DNA of 64,000 nucleotides from Micromonospora sp. HM5-17 (GCF_003762835.1 NZ_RJWA01000005.1:1-64000), one strand, 5' to 3'; positions 48,569 to 57,432 are shown, numbered from the stretch's first letter. Numbers and translations: made by a program. Notes: a model not told the origin generated them from the letters alone.

Positions 48569-48609
48569 TCGGGTGCGGCGCGGAGGGGGGGTACTCCGGC
48601 CGCACCCGA
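48569..48609. terminator. Hairpin between livK and livH
   Basis: Outer arms of 11 bp (48569-48579 / 48599-48609) and inner 5 bp (CGGAG/CTCCG) around an 8-nt G-rich loop. It lies in the 93-bp gap after livK. No T tract. In importers of this kind such hairpins protect the binding protein mRNA or partly end transcription. Confidence 0.65.
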
Positions 48610-48628
48610 GGTCATCAGCGAAAACGGG

Positions 48629-49783
48629 TCAGCCCAGCGGGATCTCCTGATCCGGTACGACCTGGCCGCCCTGAACCTTGTACGCCCAGATCTTGACCTG
48701 GGAGGGGTCAAGCTCGCCCTTGTCGGTGAACTTGTAGCTCGCCGCGACGCCCTCGCCGGTGTAACCCCGGACGAACTCCAGCAGGTCGGCCCGGGTGGTC
48801 TTGCCAGCCTTGATCCCCGCGAGCAGGATGTTCGCCGCGTCGTACGCGGAGTCACTGTAGGTGCCCGGGTCGACGCCGTTGAGCGCCTTGTAGTCGCTGA
48901 CGAAGCTGCCCCGGGCCTTGGTGGCCGGCTGGCAGGGGCAGGTCAGGATGGTGCCCTCGGCGGCGTCCTGGCCGGCGCTGGTGATGTAGGCCGGGTCGTT
49001 GACGCCGTCACCGGCGATCAGCGGAGCCTTCACCCCCGCGTTGGTGAGCTGCTTACGGATCAGCCCCGCCTCCTGGTAGTAGCCGCCGAAGTAGATGGCG
49101 GTGGCACCGGAGGCCTTGACCTTGGTCACGACGCCGGAGAAGTCGCTCTGCTTACCCTCGCCCTGCACCTTGTCGCTGCCGACAACCGCGGGACCGAGCA
49201 CCTTCTTGACCTCGTCGGCCAGGCCCGCGCCGTACGCGGACTGGTCGTCGATGACGTAGACCTTCTCGGCCTTGAGCACGTTCTTGATGTAGGTGCCGGC
49301 TGCCGGGCCCTGGCTCAGGTCGTTGCCGATCACCCGGAAGAACGTCTTCCAGCCCTGGTCGGCCAGGCTCGGCCGGGTGGCGGAGGGAGTGATGTGCACC
49401 AGGCCGGCCTCGGAGAAGAGCGGGTTCGCCGCCTCCGACTCACCGGAGTAGGCCGGGCCAACGATGCCGAGGAGCTTCTCGTCGTCGATGGCCCGCTGAG
49501 CCAGCTGCGGCGCCTGGTCCGGGCTGCCCTGCGAGTCAAGCTCCACGAGCTCGACCTTGCAGTCCGGGTTGGCCTTGTTGTATTGGTCGACGGCGAGCTT
49601 CACACCGTTGTTCATGTTGATGCCGAGGGCCGCGGACGAACCCGTCAGAGCACCGAAAAAGCCGATTTTGTAGCCGCAGGCGCCATCGGCAGCATCGTCC
49701 CCGCCGCTGGAGCACGCCGCTCCGCCAGCGACGAGCGCCACCAGGGCAGCGCCGCCGAGTACGCGCGCCAGTTTCTGCCTCAA
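48629..49783 (-). CDS. livK: Branched-chain amino acid ABC transporter substrate-binding lipoprotein (LivK)
   Basis: A 384-residue lipoprotein of the Peripla_BP_6 class. The signal peptide ends GGAACSS (lipobox-like), then GYKIGFFGALTGSSAALG, which opens the mature fold, and NNGVKLAVDQYNKANPDCKV. It should bind leucine/isoleucine/valine or a related amino acid. A TTG start (MRQKLARVLGG) is chosen since GGAGGAGG lies 9 nt upstream; the frame is open further but has no site. It is the first gene of the Liv operon. Confidence 0.93.
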   Translation of the reverse strand: MRQKLARVLGGAALVALVAGGAACSSGGDDAADGACGYKIGFFGALTGSSAALGINMNNGVKLAVDQYNKANPDCKVELVELDSQGSPDQAPQLAQRAIDDEKLLGIVGPAYSGESEAANPLFSEAGLVHITPSATRPSLADQGWKTFFRVIGNDLSQGPAAGTYIKNVLKAEKVYVIDDQSAYGAGLADEVKKVLGPAVVGSDKVQGEGKQSDFSGVVTKVKASGATAIYFGGYYQEAGLIRKQLTNAGVKAPLIAGDGVNDPAYITSAGQDAAEGTILTCPCQPATKARGSFVSDYKALNGVDPGTYSDSAYDAANILLAGIKAGKTTRADLLEFVRGYTGEGVAASYKFTDKGELDPSQVKIWAYKVQGGQVVPDQEIPLG

Positions 49784-50053
49784 GGCTCGAACCCTCCTCC
49801 ATCCAGGGGTCCAAACCACCCGCTGCCAATTGGCCCTTGCCAAGCACCTCAGGGTGGGTGAACCAGACCGTCGTCGCGGTCTGGGGCCGGACGTTATCTC
49901 ACCGGCCGGTAGCACGGATAGACCCAGGAGAAGGGGTTGACCTAAACGTTACAAGGCGTGGCTGCCCAACTGCATCCCCTGTAAGAACACCGGCGTACCC
50001 GGGTGGCCGAACGGCCCGGGTACGCCCGACAGCAGCGCCTCCGACCTCGCCCG

Positions 50054-51220
50054 TTACCAGGACGGCGCCGGCGTCCCCCACAACCGTACGCCGCTCCCGT
50101 CATCGACAACAATCAGCAGACGGTGACCCTGGGCGGCGAGCGCGACCGCTCGTCCCCCGCCGGCCGGCAGCTCCGGTACCGGCGCCGGCACCTCCCGCCA
50201 GGACCCACCCTCGTCAGCCGAGACCCAGACGCGGTGGTGCCGACCGTCCGAGACCGCCGCCCAGAGCTCCCCGTCGAGGACGGCGAGGTCGGCGACGATC
50301 GCCGCACCACCGCCGATCCGGCCGAAGTGGCCCACCGCGACCCAGCCCCGACCCTCGTCCCGCCAGACGCCGAACGTCGAGCCGCTCGGCCCGACCGCGA
50401 CCGCGTGCCCGTTGATCAGGACAACGCGCTGAAGTTCGTCGTACCCGGGGGCGCCGGGCACCGCGCGCCGCTGCCAGGACAGCCCGTCCCGGGAGACCCA
50501 GGCCAGTGGGTCCCGCTCGATCCGGCCGGTCCGCCCGACACCGCCGACGACCAGCCAGCCGTCGGGGCCCGCGACGGCGTCGAAGGCCCAGGTCCGGCCC
50601 TCGGCGTCGCTGGCCAACCCGGGTGCGGCCGCGACCAGTTCGAACCTGGCCGGGTCGCCCGCCCGCCAGACGGCGGCGCCGCTCACCCGGCTGCCGACGA
50701 TCAACCAGCCGGCCGGGCCGGCGGTCATCCGGCCGACATGTGCCGCGTCGGGGCCGCCGAACAGCTCGAACGGCGCGGGCACCTCGACCAGTGCCCCGTC
50801 CTCCGCCTGCCGCCACGCGGTGACCCGGGGGTTGCCGTGCGCCCCGCCGGCCTGCGTGCCGAGCGCCGCCAGGACGCCGTCCCGGCAGGCCGTCGCGTAC
50901 AGCACGGCGCGCCGCCCGTAATGGCTGTCGGGCCGGACGACGAACGGCTCCCAGGCCCGGCCGTCCGGGCTGTGCCACGCCATCGGGCGGGCCGTGCCGT
51001 CGGCGGACAGTTCGGCACCCGCCAGGATCCACCGACCGCCGCAGCCGGTCACCTGCCGGACCGTCAGACGGTCGGCTCCGCCGCTCGGCCTGGGAGGCGT
51101 CAACGCGAGCCAGCTCGGACCAATCTGGGCGCGCCGCGGTGGCGGGTGCCCGGGACAGCCGGCAGCCGCCACCACCGCCAATGCGGCGACCACGGCGGCG
51201 ACGCGAGACGGCCGGAGCAC
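50054..51220 (-). CDS. Secreted lipoprotein with beta-propeller-like repeats
   Basis: A 388-residue predicted lipoprotein of unknown role. It has a signal peptide (VAAVVAALAVVAAAGC; Cys22) and then about six repeats with a W..S.DG.(S/A)W pattern (AWHSPDGRAWEPF, VWRAGDPARFELV, WVSRDGLSWQRRA, VWVSADEGGSWREV). Such repeats form BNR/Asp-box-like propellers. No catalytic site can be named. It starts GTG 36 bp after the ANTAR regulator gene, so cotranscription is possible. Confidence 0.83.
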   Translation of the reverse strand: MLRPSRVAAVVAALAVVAAAGCPGHPPPRRAQIGPSWLALTPPRPSGGADRLTVRQVTGCGGRWILAGAELSADGTARPMAWHSPDGRAWEPFVVRPDSHYGRRAVLYATACRDGVLAALGTQAGGAHGNPRVTAWRQAEDGALVEVPAPFELFGGPDAAHVGRMTAGPAGWLIVGSRVSGAAVWRAGDPARFELVAAAPGLASDAEGRTWAFDAVAGPDGWLVVGGVGRTGRIERDPLAWVSRDGLSWQRRAVPGAPGYDELQRVVLINGHAVAVGPSGSTFGVWRDEGRGWVAVGHFGRIGGGAAIVADLAVLDGELWAAVSDGRHHRVWVSADEGGSWREVPAPVPELPAGGGRAVALAAQGHRLLIVVDDGSGVRLWGTPAPSW

Positions 51221-51256
51221 CGCCCGATCGTACGGGGGCCGGACCAGGGGTGGCGG

Positions 51257-51874
51257 TCAGCCGGCCGAGGCGGTCTCCGTGCCGGTCCCCTCCGCCAGGA
51301 TCCGCTCGGCGATCTCCTTCATGGTCATCCGGTGGTCCATCGCGGTGCGCTGGATCCACTTGAACGCCTGGGGCTCGGTCATCCCGTACGTCGTCATCAG
51401 GGCGCCCTTGGCCCGCTCCACGATCTTGCGGACCTCCAGCCGGTCGGTCAGCCCGGCGACCTCGGCCTCGAGGGCGGCGATCTCGGAGTAGCGCGAGAGC
51501 GCGATCTCGATCGCCGGCACGAGGTCGCTCTTCTGGAACGGCTTGACCAGGTACGCCATCGCCCCGGCCGCCCGGGCCCGCTCGACGAGGTCACGCTGGC
51601 TGAACGCGGTGAGGATGACGACCGGGGCGATCCGACCGCCGGCGATCCGCTCCGCCGCGGCCAACCCGTCCATGATCGGCATCTTGATGTCGAGAATGAC
51701 CAGGTCGGGCTTCAACTCCTCGGCCAGGCGCACCGCGGTCTCGCCGTCGCCCGCCTCCCCCACGACGTCGTAGCCCTCCTCGACCAGCATTTCGGCCAGG
51801 TCCAGCCGGATGAGCGCCTCGTCCTCGGCGATCAGCACTCGCCTACGCTCGGCACCAGCCTGCATGTCGGCCAC
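51257..51874 (-). CDS. pdtaR: ANTAR-domain response regulator (PdtaR-like)
   Basis: A 205-residue RNA-binding antiterminator. The receiver domain has VLIAEDEALIRLDLAEML, phospho-acceptor Asp in DLVILDIKMPIMDG (about 61), AFSQRDLVERARAAGAMAYLVKPF. The C-terminal ANTAR helix region reads KIVERAKGALMTTYGMTEPQAFKWIQ then MKEIAERIL. It is the PdtaR type that binds two-hairpin RNA in mRNA leaders. The partner kinase PdtaS is not here. GTG start; tRNA lies on the opposite strand 90 bp away. Confidence 0.92.
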   Translation of the reverse strand: MADMQAGAERRRVLIAEDEALIRLDLAEMLVEEGYDVVGEAGDGETAVRLAEELKPDLVILDIKMPIMDGLAAAERIAGGRIAPVVILTAFSQRDLVERARAAGAMAYLVKPFQKSDLVPAIEIALSRYSEIAALEAEVAGLTDRLEVRKIVERAKGALMTTYGMTEPQAFKWIQRTAMDHRMTMKEIAERILAEGTGTETASAG

Positions 51875-51963
51875 GAGCCCCTACCCCCAACTACTCCTTT
51901 TCCGACACCTGCCCAGCCGGGTGTCGCCGCCATCAGCGTAGTGGGTAGTCTTATCGACGCCAG

Positions 51964-52036
51964 GCCCCTGTAGCCCAACGGCAGAGGCGCGATTCTCAAA
52001 AGATCGACAGTGTGGGTTCGAATCCCACCGGGGGCA
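51964..52036 (+). tRNA. Class I tRNA with anticodon CAA (second copy; isotype uncertain)
   Basis: A 73-nt cloverleaf. Acceptor GCCCCTG/CGGGGGC (one T-G), D stem GCC/GGC, anticodon stem CGATT/GATCG with loop CTCAAAA (anticodon CAA), variable region of 5 nt, T stem GTGGG/CCCAC around TTCGAAT, discriminator A, CCA not encoded. Its D arm and variable region (ACAGT against CCAGT) resemble the copy at 8776, but the acceptor and anticodon stems differ. As there, the long variable arm of tRNA-Leu is missing. Confidence 0.83.
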
Positions 52037-52356
52037 CCCGTTGCCCGCCTCCGGGGCCCACCACCACCAGCCGCCGTGCCGCGCCGACCGATCCGGTCGC
52101 CCGGGCCCGTCCGACACCGTCGTCGCTGGTGACGTACCCGTCCGCGGTGCGGATGGTCACCCAACCCCGGCTCCGGCCACCGCCGCCCAGGCCGCCACCG
52201 CCGCACCCGGAGCCGAGTAGCCGAGAAAACTGCTCCCTGCCCCGGTACGGTCCGGGCCCGATTCCGGGCGTAGCGGGCGAACGACTCGCCGCCCAGGGTC
52301 GCGCTGTGCAGAATCAGCACCGAACCGACCGAACCGGGCCGAAGGAGCTGCCGCCG
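52037..52356. other. Intergenic region between the CAA tRNA and the YibE/F gene
   Basis: No gene supported. The right end contains GAAGGAG, 9 nt before the YibE/F ATG. Other parts are GC-rich; a minus-strand open frame entering the tRNA is a tRNA-antisense artefact. No promoter boxes identified. Confidence 0.45.
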
Positions 52357-53742
52357 ATGGGCGCCGACCACGACCACCATCCCCCGACGCCGGCGCCGCC
52401 ACGGGTACGGAAGATCCTCATCGCCACGGTCGTACCGCTCTTCGTCGCGACCTGCGTCGCCACGCTCCTGCTCTGGCCCTCGACGGCACCGGCCCCGAGG
52501 GAGGCCGAGCCGGTGCCCCGCCACCACGGCACCGTCACCCGGGTCGTGGAGGAGGCCTGCCCCGCGCTGCCGGAGGTACCGGACGGACCGGAGGTCGGTG
52601 CCGACGGGCCGTGCGGCACGGTCCGGGTCCGGGTCGAGGACGGACCGGACAAGGGCAGGGAGGTCGAGACGTCGATCCCGGTCGGCCCCGGTGCCCCGAA
52701 GGTCGACGTCGGCGACGAGGTGATCCTGGTCCAGCTCGCCGACCCGGCCGACCCCGCGGTGAGCAGCTACAGCATCGCCGACCAGCAGCGCGGACGCCCG
52801 CTGGTCTGGCTCGTCGCCGCGTTCGCGATCGCCATCGTCGCGTTCGGCCGCCTGCGCGGGCTGGCCGCCCTCGCCGGACTCGCCGCGAGCTTCACCATCC
52901 TGCTCGCCTTCATCCTGCCCGCCATCCTCGACGGCAGTCCGCCGCTGCTGGTCGCCGTCACCGGGGCCGCCCTGATCATGTTCGTGGTCCTGTACCTCAC
53001 CCACGGTGTCACCGCGCAGACCTCGGTCGCGGTCCTCGGCACCCTCGGCAGCCTGCTCCTCACCGGCGTGCTCGGCACGGTGGCGATCGCCGCCACGCAC
53101 CTGACCGGATTCGGCAGCGAGGACGCCACCGCCCTGTCGTTCCTCGACGCGGACGTCGACCTGCACGGACTGCTGCTGGCCGGGATCATCATCGGGTCGC
53201 TGGGCGTCCTCGACGACGTCACGGTCACGCAGGCGGCGACGGTCACCGAACTCGCCCGCGCCAACCCGGCGCTGAGCCGGCGGCAGCTCTACCAGGCCGC
53301 GACCCGGGTCGGACGGGCGCACATCGCCTCCACCGTCAACACGATCATCCTGGCGTACGCCGGCGCCTCCCTGCCGCTGCTGTTGCTGATCGTCGCGGGC
53401 GGTCGGGGCACCGTCGAGGTCCTGACCAGCGAGTTCATGGCACAGGAGATTGTTCGCAGTGCGATCGCCACGCTCGGGCTGATCGCCGCCGTACCGATCA
53501 CCACCGGGCTCGCCGCGATCGTCACCACCGCCGGCCGGCGGGCCACCGCGGCGACGGCGGAGCCGGTGGGCCCGAGGCCGCGCACCGACCGGACGGAGGC
53601 GCTCGCCGCCCTCGCCGGGGCCGCGTCCTCCGCCTGGCACGGCCCAACCGATCATGATCCGACGGTACGTCGAGCCGCCGTCGACGGCGCGGACCACGTC
53701 GACCCGCCCACCGACCTCGGCAGCCGCCGCCTCGATTCGTAA
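52357..53742 (+). CDS. YibE/F-family membrane protein
   Basis: A 461-residue inner-membrane protein of the YibE/F family. After an N-terminal helix (ILIATVVPLFVATCVATLLLW) there is an extracytoplasmic loop with a Cys pair (CPALPEV...GPCGTV). A membrane core of seven or more helices follows (RGLAALAGLAASFTILLAFI, LLVAVTGAALIMFVVLYLTH, LAGIIIGSLGVLDDVTVTQA). Its function is not established; some homologues are described as efflux or multitransmembrane proteins. The long low-complexity tail is cytoplasmic. GGAG lies 9 nt upstream of the ATG. Confidence 0.87.
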   Translation: MGADHDHHPPTPAPPRVRKILIATVVPLFVATCVATLLLWPSTAPAPREAEPVPRHHGTVTRVVEEACPALPEVPDGPEVGADGPCGTVRVRVEDGPDKGREVETSIPVGPGAPKVDVGDEVILVQLADPADPAVSSYSIADQQRGRPLVWLVAAFAIAIVAFGRLRGLAALAGLAASFTILLAFILPAILDGSPPLLVAVTGAALIMFVVLYLTHGVTAQTSVAVLGTLGSLLLTGVLGTVAIAATHLTGFGSEDATALSFLDADVDLHGLLLAGIIIGSLGVLDDVTVTQAATVTELARANPALSRRQLYQAATRVGRAHIASTVNTIILAYAGASLPLLLLIVAGGRGTVEVLTSEFMAQEIVRSAIATLGLIAAVPITTGLAAIVTTAGRRATAATAEPVGPRPRTDRTEALAALAGAASSAWHGPTDHDPTVRRAAVDGADHVDPPTDLGSRRLDS

Positions 53743-53810
53743 CGAACCCGATTCCTAGCCGAGTAGCGAACTCGAGTCGTAGCGACATCGTCGCGGCTCT
53801 CCGACGCGGA

Positions 53811-54416
53811 TCATGCCGCCGGCCGGTCTGCCCGAGGACGCCAGTTGCCGCGGTCCACCCACGCGTCGGTTCCCACCTCGGGTTGTGGGAACGGTGTCGT
53901 GTCGTGGCCCCGGGTGCCGAGGTCGGGTCGCTCCTTCCGTTCCTGCTCATCGATCCTGATCAGGCCCGACATGGCCTCGACGTACCGCCGCTGCGCGTCG
54001 ACCAGGTAGCCGACAAAGGCGTGCACCACGTCCAGCAGGGCCTTCTCCGGGTCGCTACACGACGAGAAAAGGCTCCTGACCGCGTCGAGGTAGTTCGTGA
54101 GCGCCTCGATGAGGGTGCCGATCTGCTGATAGCCGAGATCGGCGTACGCGTTGCGGAGGCCCTCGAGCATGCTGGCCGCCTTCTTACCCTCCTCGGCCAG
54201 CCAGCGGGTCTGGGTTTCGAGTTGGGTGAGGTAGGCCACGGCGCGGTCGGCGTAGTGGCTGAACGCCTGGCAGGCGGTCCCCTCCCAGTAGAGCTTGAGA
54301 TTCTTCAGCTCGTTGTCCAGCTCCGCACGGAGTTCCCCGTACGTGTTCGCGGCGGAGTGGACCAGATCGGCACGGTTGCGAATGATCCGGGGTGCGGACC
54401 GCCAGGCGTGCACCAT
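53811..54416 (-). CDS. WXG100-like protein (C-terminal part of a frameshifted gene, or a separate gene)
   Basis: Up to 201 residues from an ATG at MVHAWRSAPRII. It contains a helical hairpin of WXG type: NLKLYWEGTACQAFSHYADR, with the W-x-G and a following helix to about 90, then a further coiled region (NAYADLGYQQIGTLIEALTN). The C-terminal 50 residues are polar. Proteins like this are substrates or partners of type VII secretion or are cell-surface effectors. No ESX core genes are here. The reading frame continues 5' without a stop into the YbaB-like part, so the natural protein may be a fusion. Confidence 0.6.
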   Translation of the reverse strand: MVHAWRSAPRIIRNRADLVHSAANTYGELRAELDNELKNLKLYWEGTACQAFSHYADRAVAYLTQLETQTRWLAEEGKKAASMLEGLRNAYADLGYQQIGTLIEALTNYLDAVRSLFSSCSDPEKALLDVVHAFVGYLVDAQRRYVEAMSGLIRIDEQERKERPDLGTRGHDTTPFPQPEVGTDAWVDRGNWRPRADRPAA

Positions 54417-54705
54417 GAGATCGGTCCGGGGTAGGCGTTCGCCGGTACCCAGCTCGATCAGGATCGCCTCGAGCTGGATGCGAAGCTGCCGGTACTGCCG
54501 CCGGTGATCGGCGACGGCGGCGAGTAGCGCCGCCCGGATCTCCCGCTGCCACCCCGTCCGGACCGCACCGGCGCAGTAGTCCGGCCCGAATGTCGACGGT
54601 GAGTTCGCCGTCGTGGTCGCGGACGATCCGCACCCAGCCGTGGGTGGAGATCCCTTCCGCCCGAATCCGGGCGACGTCCTCGAAATGGCGCTCAAGCTTG
54701 CCCAT
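54417..54705 (-). pseudogene. YbaB/EbfC-like N-terminal part with an apparent frameshift
   Basis: The ATG (AGGAG 6 nt upstream) opens MGKLERHFEDVARIRAEGIS, then VRIVRDHDGELTVD. After this the frame becomes Arg/Pro-rich and unlike protein, whereas the next frame continues sensibly as FGPDYCAGAVRTGWQREIRAALLAAVADHRRQ and so on. One extra (or two missing) bases near 54590 would explain it. The result resembles a YbaB/EbfC domain fused to the WXG-like part. It could be a sequencing error, a true mutation or programmed frameshifting. Confidence 0.6.
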
Positions 54706-54714
54706 GGCACGCTC

Positions 54715-55272
54715 CTAGTCGGTGGCCTCCAGGGCCATCGCGCGGTCGATGATGCGTTGCGCGGTGCTGTTCGCGTAGGCGACGACCTGCTCGGGCGAGA
54801 GGCTGGAGCTGCTCAACTCAGCGAGGGTGTGCGCGTAGCGCTCGGCCGAGGCCACGTACACCCCGGCGAAGACCTTGTCGTTGACCCTTTCCGCACAGGC
54901 ACGGGCCACCTCGTAGCCGGTGCCGCTCGGGTGGGGGACGGCGTCGCCGTAGCACGGGCCGTCCGTCGCCTTCCTCCGCAGGGCGGCCGCGTCGTCATCC
55001 GCGCTGAGGTCCACGACGATCGTGCCCTCGTACGCCTGGTCGGCGGAGCGGAACCGAAACTCGCATCGGGCCACGGACCTGCTCGCCGTACGCCTCGGCT
55101 CGGTACGGGTGAGGGTCCACGATCCCGGTACGGCCTCCGGCAGGGCTTCGGCCAGGTCACTACAGGCGGGTACGACGTGCTCGTCGCCCAGCGACGCCCA
55201 CCGCCACGCCCCCAGTAGGCCCAGTCCCAGGACGACCACGCCGGCCAAAATCGCCTTCGACTGCCCGCTCAT
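54715..55272 (-). CDS. Hypothetical membrane-anchored protein (YbaB/WXG operon)
   Basis: A 185-residue protein with one N-terminal membrane helix (AILAGVVVLGLGLLGAWRW) and an extracytoplasmic domain of about 150 residues containing four Cys (ACSDLA, ARCEFR, GPCYGD, ARACAE), likely two disulfides. I do not recognise a family. It overlaps the upstream gene as ATGA and its stop lies 9 bp from the next start, where the ribosome site overlaps. A GTG 15 nt earlier is an alternative start. Confidence 0.75.
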   Translation of the reverse strand: MSGQSKAILAGVVVLGLGLLGAWRWASLGDEHVVPACSDLAEALPEAVPGSWTLTRTEPRRTASRSVARCEFRFRSADQAYEGTIVVDLSADDDAAALRRKATDGPCYGDAVPHPSGTGYEVARACAERVNDKVFAGVYVASAERYAHTLAELSSSSLSPEQVVAYANSTAQRIIDRAMALEATD

Positions 55273-55544
55273 CGCAGCGTCGACCACCCGGGCCGCGGCT
55301 CGGGCAGGGGGGACTCATCCCGGTGCGTTGGCTGTTGCATGCGCGCGAGAGCCAGCCGCGCCGCCGCCCGCACCTGGCGAGCGAGTGACCGCTCGTCGTG
55401 GCGGTGCAGATCGTGGACGTGGACGGCTATGTCGCCTCGGGCGGACGCCGTGATGCGGACCGATCGGTCGGGCGAGTGTACGTCGACCGTGGCGCTCGCG
55501 GCGGCGGTGGCGGAATCGGATGGCATTCGCGGCTTGCGAATCAC
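55269..55544 (-). CDS. YbaB/EbfC-like small protein
   Basis: A 91-residue protein: ATVDVHSPDRSVRITASARG, then DIAVHVHDLHRHDERSLARQ and VRAAARLALARMQQPT. The pattern of a strand-strand-helix pair with a basic C-terminal helix resembles YbaB/EbfC nucleoid-associated proteins, but the identification is weak. GTG start, with GGAGG 10 nt upstream. It is the first gene of the three-gene operon, overlapping the membrane gene as ATGA. Confidence 0.6.
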   Translation of the reverse strand: MIRKPRMPSDSATAAASATVDVHSPDRSVRITASARGDIAVHVHDLHRHDERSLARQVRAAARLALARMQQPTHRDESPLPEPRPGWSTLR

Positions 55545-55914
55545 TTGGCGGCGACCTCCCCCTGACCGTTACTCCGGCTGCCTCGCCAGCTGCGCTAGTG
55601 CCGTACGGGTGTGTTCTCTCGGCGCGGCTCAGACATGCCAACGAAGTTATCAATATCCATCACTAGATGGCTACATTGAGTAACATCGTGAAGCGGATTC
55701 TGTAGCCCATGCGACACGAGCATCGCGGGCGGCTTTCACTGTGACACAAAGAGTGATCCGACAAGATTCGATGTTTTCGGGGAGTTTGTCCCGGCCGTTC
55801 CGATCTCCTAGTCCAGAGCTGTTCCGACATCCGATGCGCCAGGATGACTCCGACGAAAGACCGGAAGAAAACCACACCCGGAAGAAATCGCACCGATGGC
55901 CGGTTGCCGATCAT
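55545..55914. other. Divergent intergenic region before the LLM oxidoreductase gene
   Basis: AT-richer than the rest of the window (55630-55880). A palindrome at 55657-55670 (CCATC-ACTA-GATGG) lies inside a wider GTTA...TAAC pair, which may be an operator. No gene is called. The LLM frame is open through this stretch, but the residues (for example from [14 protein letters not shown]) look non-native. Confidence 0.5.
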
Positions 55915-56919
55915 GTGATCGACGTACCGTTGTCCGTTCTTGACCTTGCCCCGGTCGCCGCCGGCGCCACGGCCGGCGACGCCCTGCGGCACACCGCCGA
56001 GCTGGCCCGCCGTACCGAGGAGCTCGGCTACCACCGCTTCTGGGTCGCCGAACACCACAACATGCCGGCGATCGCCTCGGCCGCCCCGGCCGTGCTGATC
56101 GCGCACGTCGCCGCCGCCACCTCGCGCATCCGGGTCGGTTCCGGCGGGGTGATGCTGCCCAACCACGCGCCGTTGGTGGTGGCCGAGCAGTTCGGCACGC
56201 TCGAGGCGCTGCATCCGGGCCGGATCGACCTGGGCATCGGCCGGGCGCCGGGGACCGACCAGGCGACCGCGCTCGCGCTGCGTCGTACGGTCGAGGGCCT
56301 CTCCGCCGAGAACTTCCCGCAGGAACTCGCCGACCTGATCAACTACTTCACCGGGGAGCGTCCCGGTCCGATCACCGCGACTCCGGGGCGTGGACTCCTG
56401 CCGGCGATCTGGCTCCTCGGCTCCAGCGGGTTCAGCGCCCGGCTGGCCGGGCTGCTCGGGCTGCCCTTCGCGTTCGCGCACCACTTCAGCGCCGCGAACA
56501 CCCTGCCGGCGTTGGCCCTCTACCGGGAGAGCTTCCGGCCGTCACGCTGGCTGGAGCAGCCGTACGCGATGGTGGCGGTGAACGCGATCTGCGCCGAGAC
56601 CGACGAGCGGGCCGAGTGGTTGGCCGGGCCGGCCGAGTTGTCGTTCCTACGGCTACGGGCGGGGCGCCCGGCGGCGTTGGCGACGCCGGAGGAGGCGGCG
56701 GCGTACCCGTACACCGACCTGGAGCGGCAGTTCATCGCCGAGCGGCGGGAGGGCCAGGCGCTCGGCTCGCCCGCGACGGTCCGTCGGCAGCTCGGCGACC
56801 TGCTCGCCCGGACCGAGGCCGACGAGCTGATGCTCACCACGATGGTCTACGACATCGCCGACCGGGTGCGCTCGTACGAGCTGATCGCGGAGAAGGTCGC
56901 CGGCGGCCTGCGCCGCTGA
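55915..56919 (+). CDS. LLM-class flavin-dependent oxidoreductase
   Basis: A 334-residue luciferase-like monooxygenase of the bacterial LLM class using FMN or F420. Visible core: [50 protein letters not shown], and [13 protein letters not shown], as in MsnO8-type members. The start is uncertain. I use a GTG ([11 protein letters not shown]) that gives the family length; an ATG 81 nt upstream would add a charged leader. It is a single gene. Its substrate is unknown. Confidence 0.85.
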   Translation: MIDVPLSVLDLAPVAAGATAGDALRHTAELARRTEELGYHRFWVAEHHNMPAIASAAPAVLIAHVAAATSRIRVGSGGVMLPNHAPLVVAEQFGTLEALHPGRIDLGIGRAPGTDQATALALRRTVEGLSAENFPQELADLINYFTGERPGPITATPGRGLLPAIWLLGSSGFSARLAGLLGLPFAFAHHFSAANTLPALALYRESFRPSRWLEQPYAMVAVNAICAETDERAEWLAGPAELSFLRLRAGRPAALATPEEAAAYPYTDLERQFIAERREGQALGSPATVRRQLGDLLARTEADELMLTTMVYDIADRVRSYELIAEKVAGGLRR

Positions 56920-57432
56920 CGGCGCCGGGCGTCCGGTACGGGCGGGCCGGTGCGGCGGTGCCGGTGTCCGGCCGGTACGGCGGTGGACGGCGCGGGGTGT
57001 TCGGTCGGACGCGAGCCGCGACACGTCGGGGCGAGGACGACGAAACACACTCTTCACGGCGCTGTCACCGGTTGGCACCGGAACCCGCCTACTGTTCTTC
57101 CCGGTGGTGGTTCGACAAGCGCGATCGGGACGGGTCGCGTGATGTCGCGGTGTGTGCCGCACCGCCCGGCGGGGAGATGAGCGGCTCCGGCGGGCGGTGC
57201 GGCTTCGCGTCTCGCGGGACCGTCCCGGCGGTTGGCCCTACCTGCCGCCCGGGGCGGTCCCGCGCCGTCGCCGGCCGCGTCCTGAGCCGAGCCGGCCGGG
57301 CCCGCGCTACTCCTCGCCGGCGTGCCGTGCCGTCGTCGGCCGCCGGACCGACCGACGACCGCCGGACGGCCGGCCCGCGGGTGGCCGCCCGCCGAGTCGT
57401 CAGCGGCGACCACACGGTCGCGGTGCCCGGGG
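56920..57432. other. Intergenic region between the LLM and rhamnogalacturonan lyase genes
   Basis: About 513 bases between converging genes. No gene supported on either strand: open frames are Arg/Gly/Pro-rich. No clear terminator hairpin with a T tract was found. I see nothing further in it. Confidence 0.5.

Noticed and set aside
51832-53697. Long minus-strand frame crossing the CAA tRNA and the YibE/F gene
   Set aside because: It is antisense to a clear gene, Arg/Gly-rich and has no start site or family.
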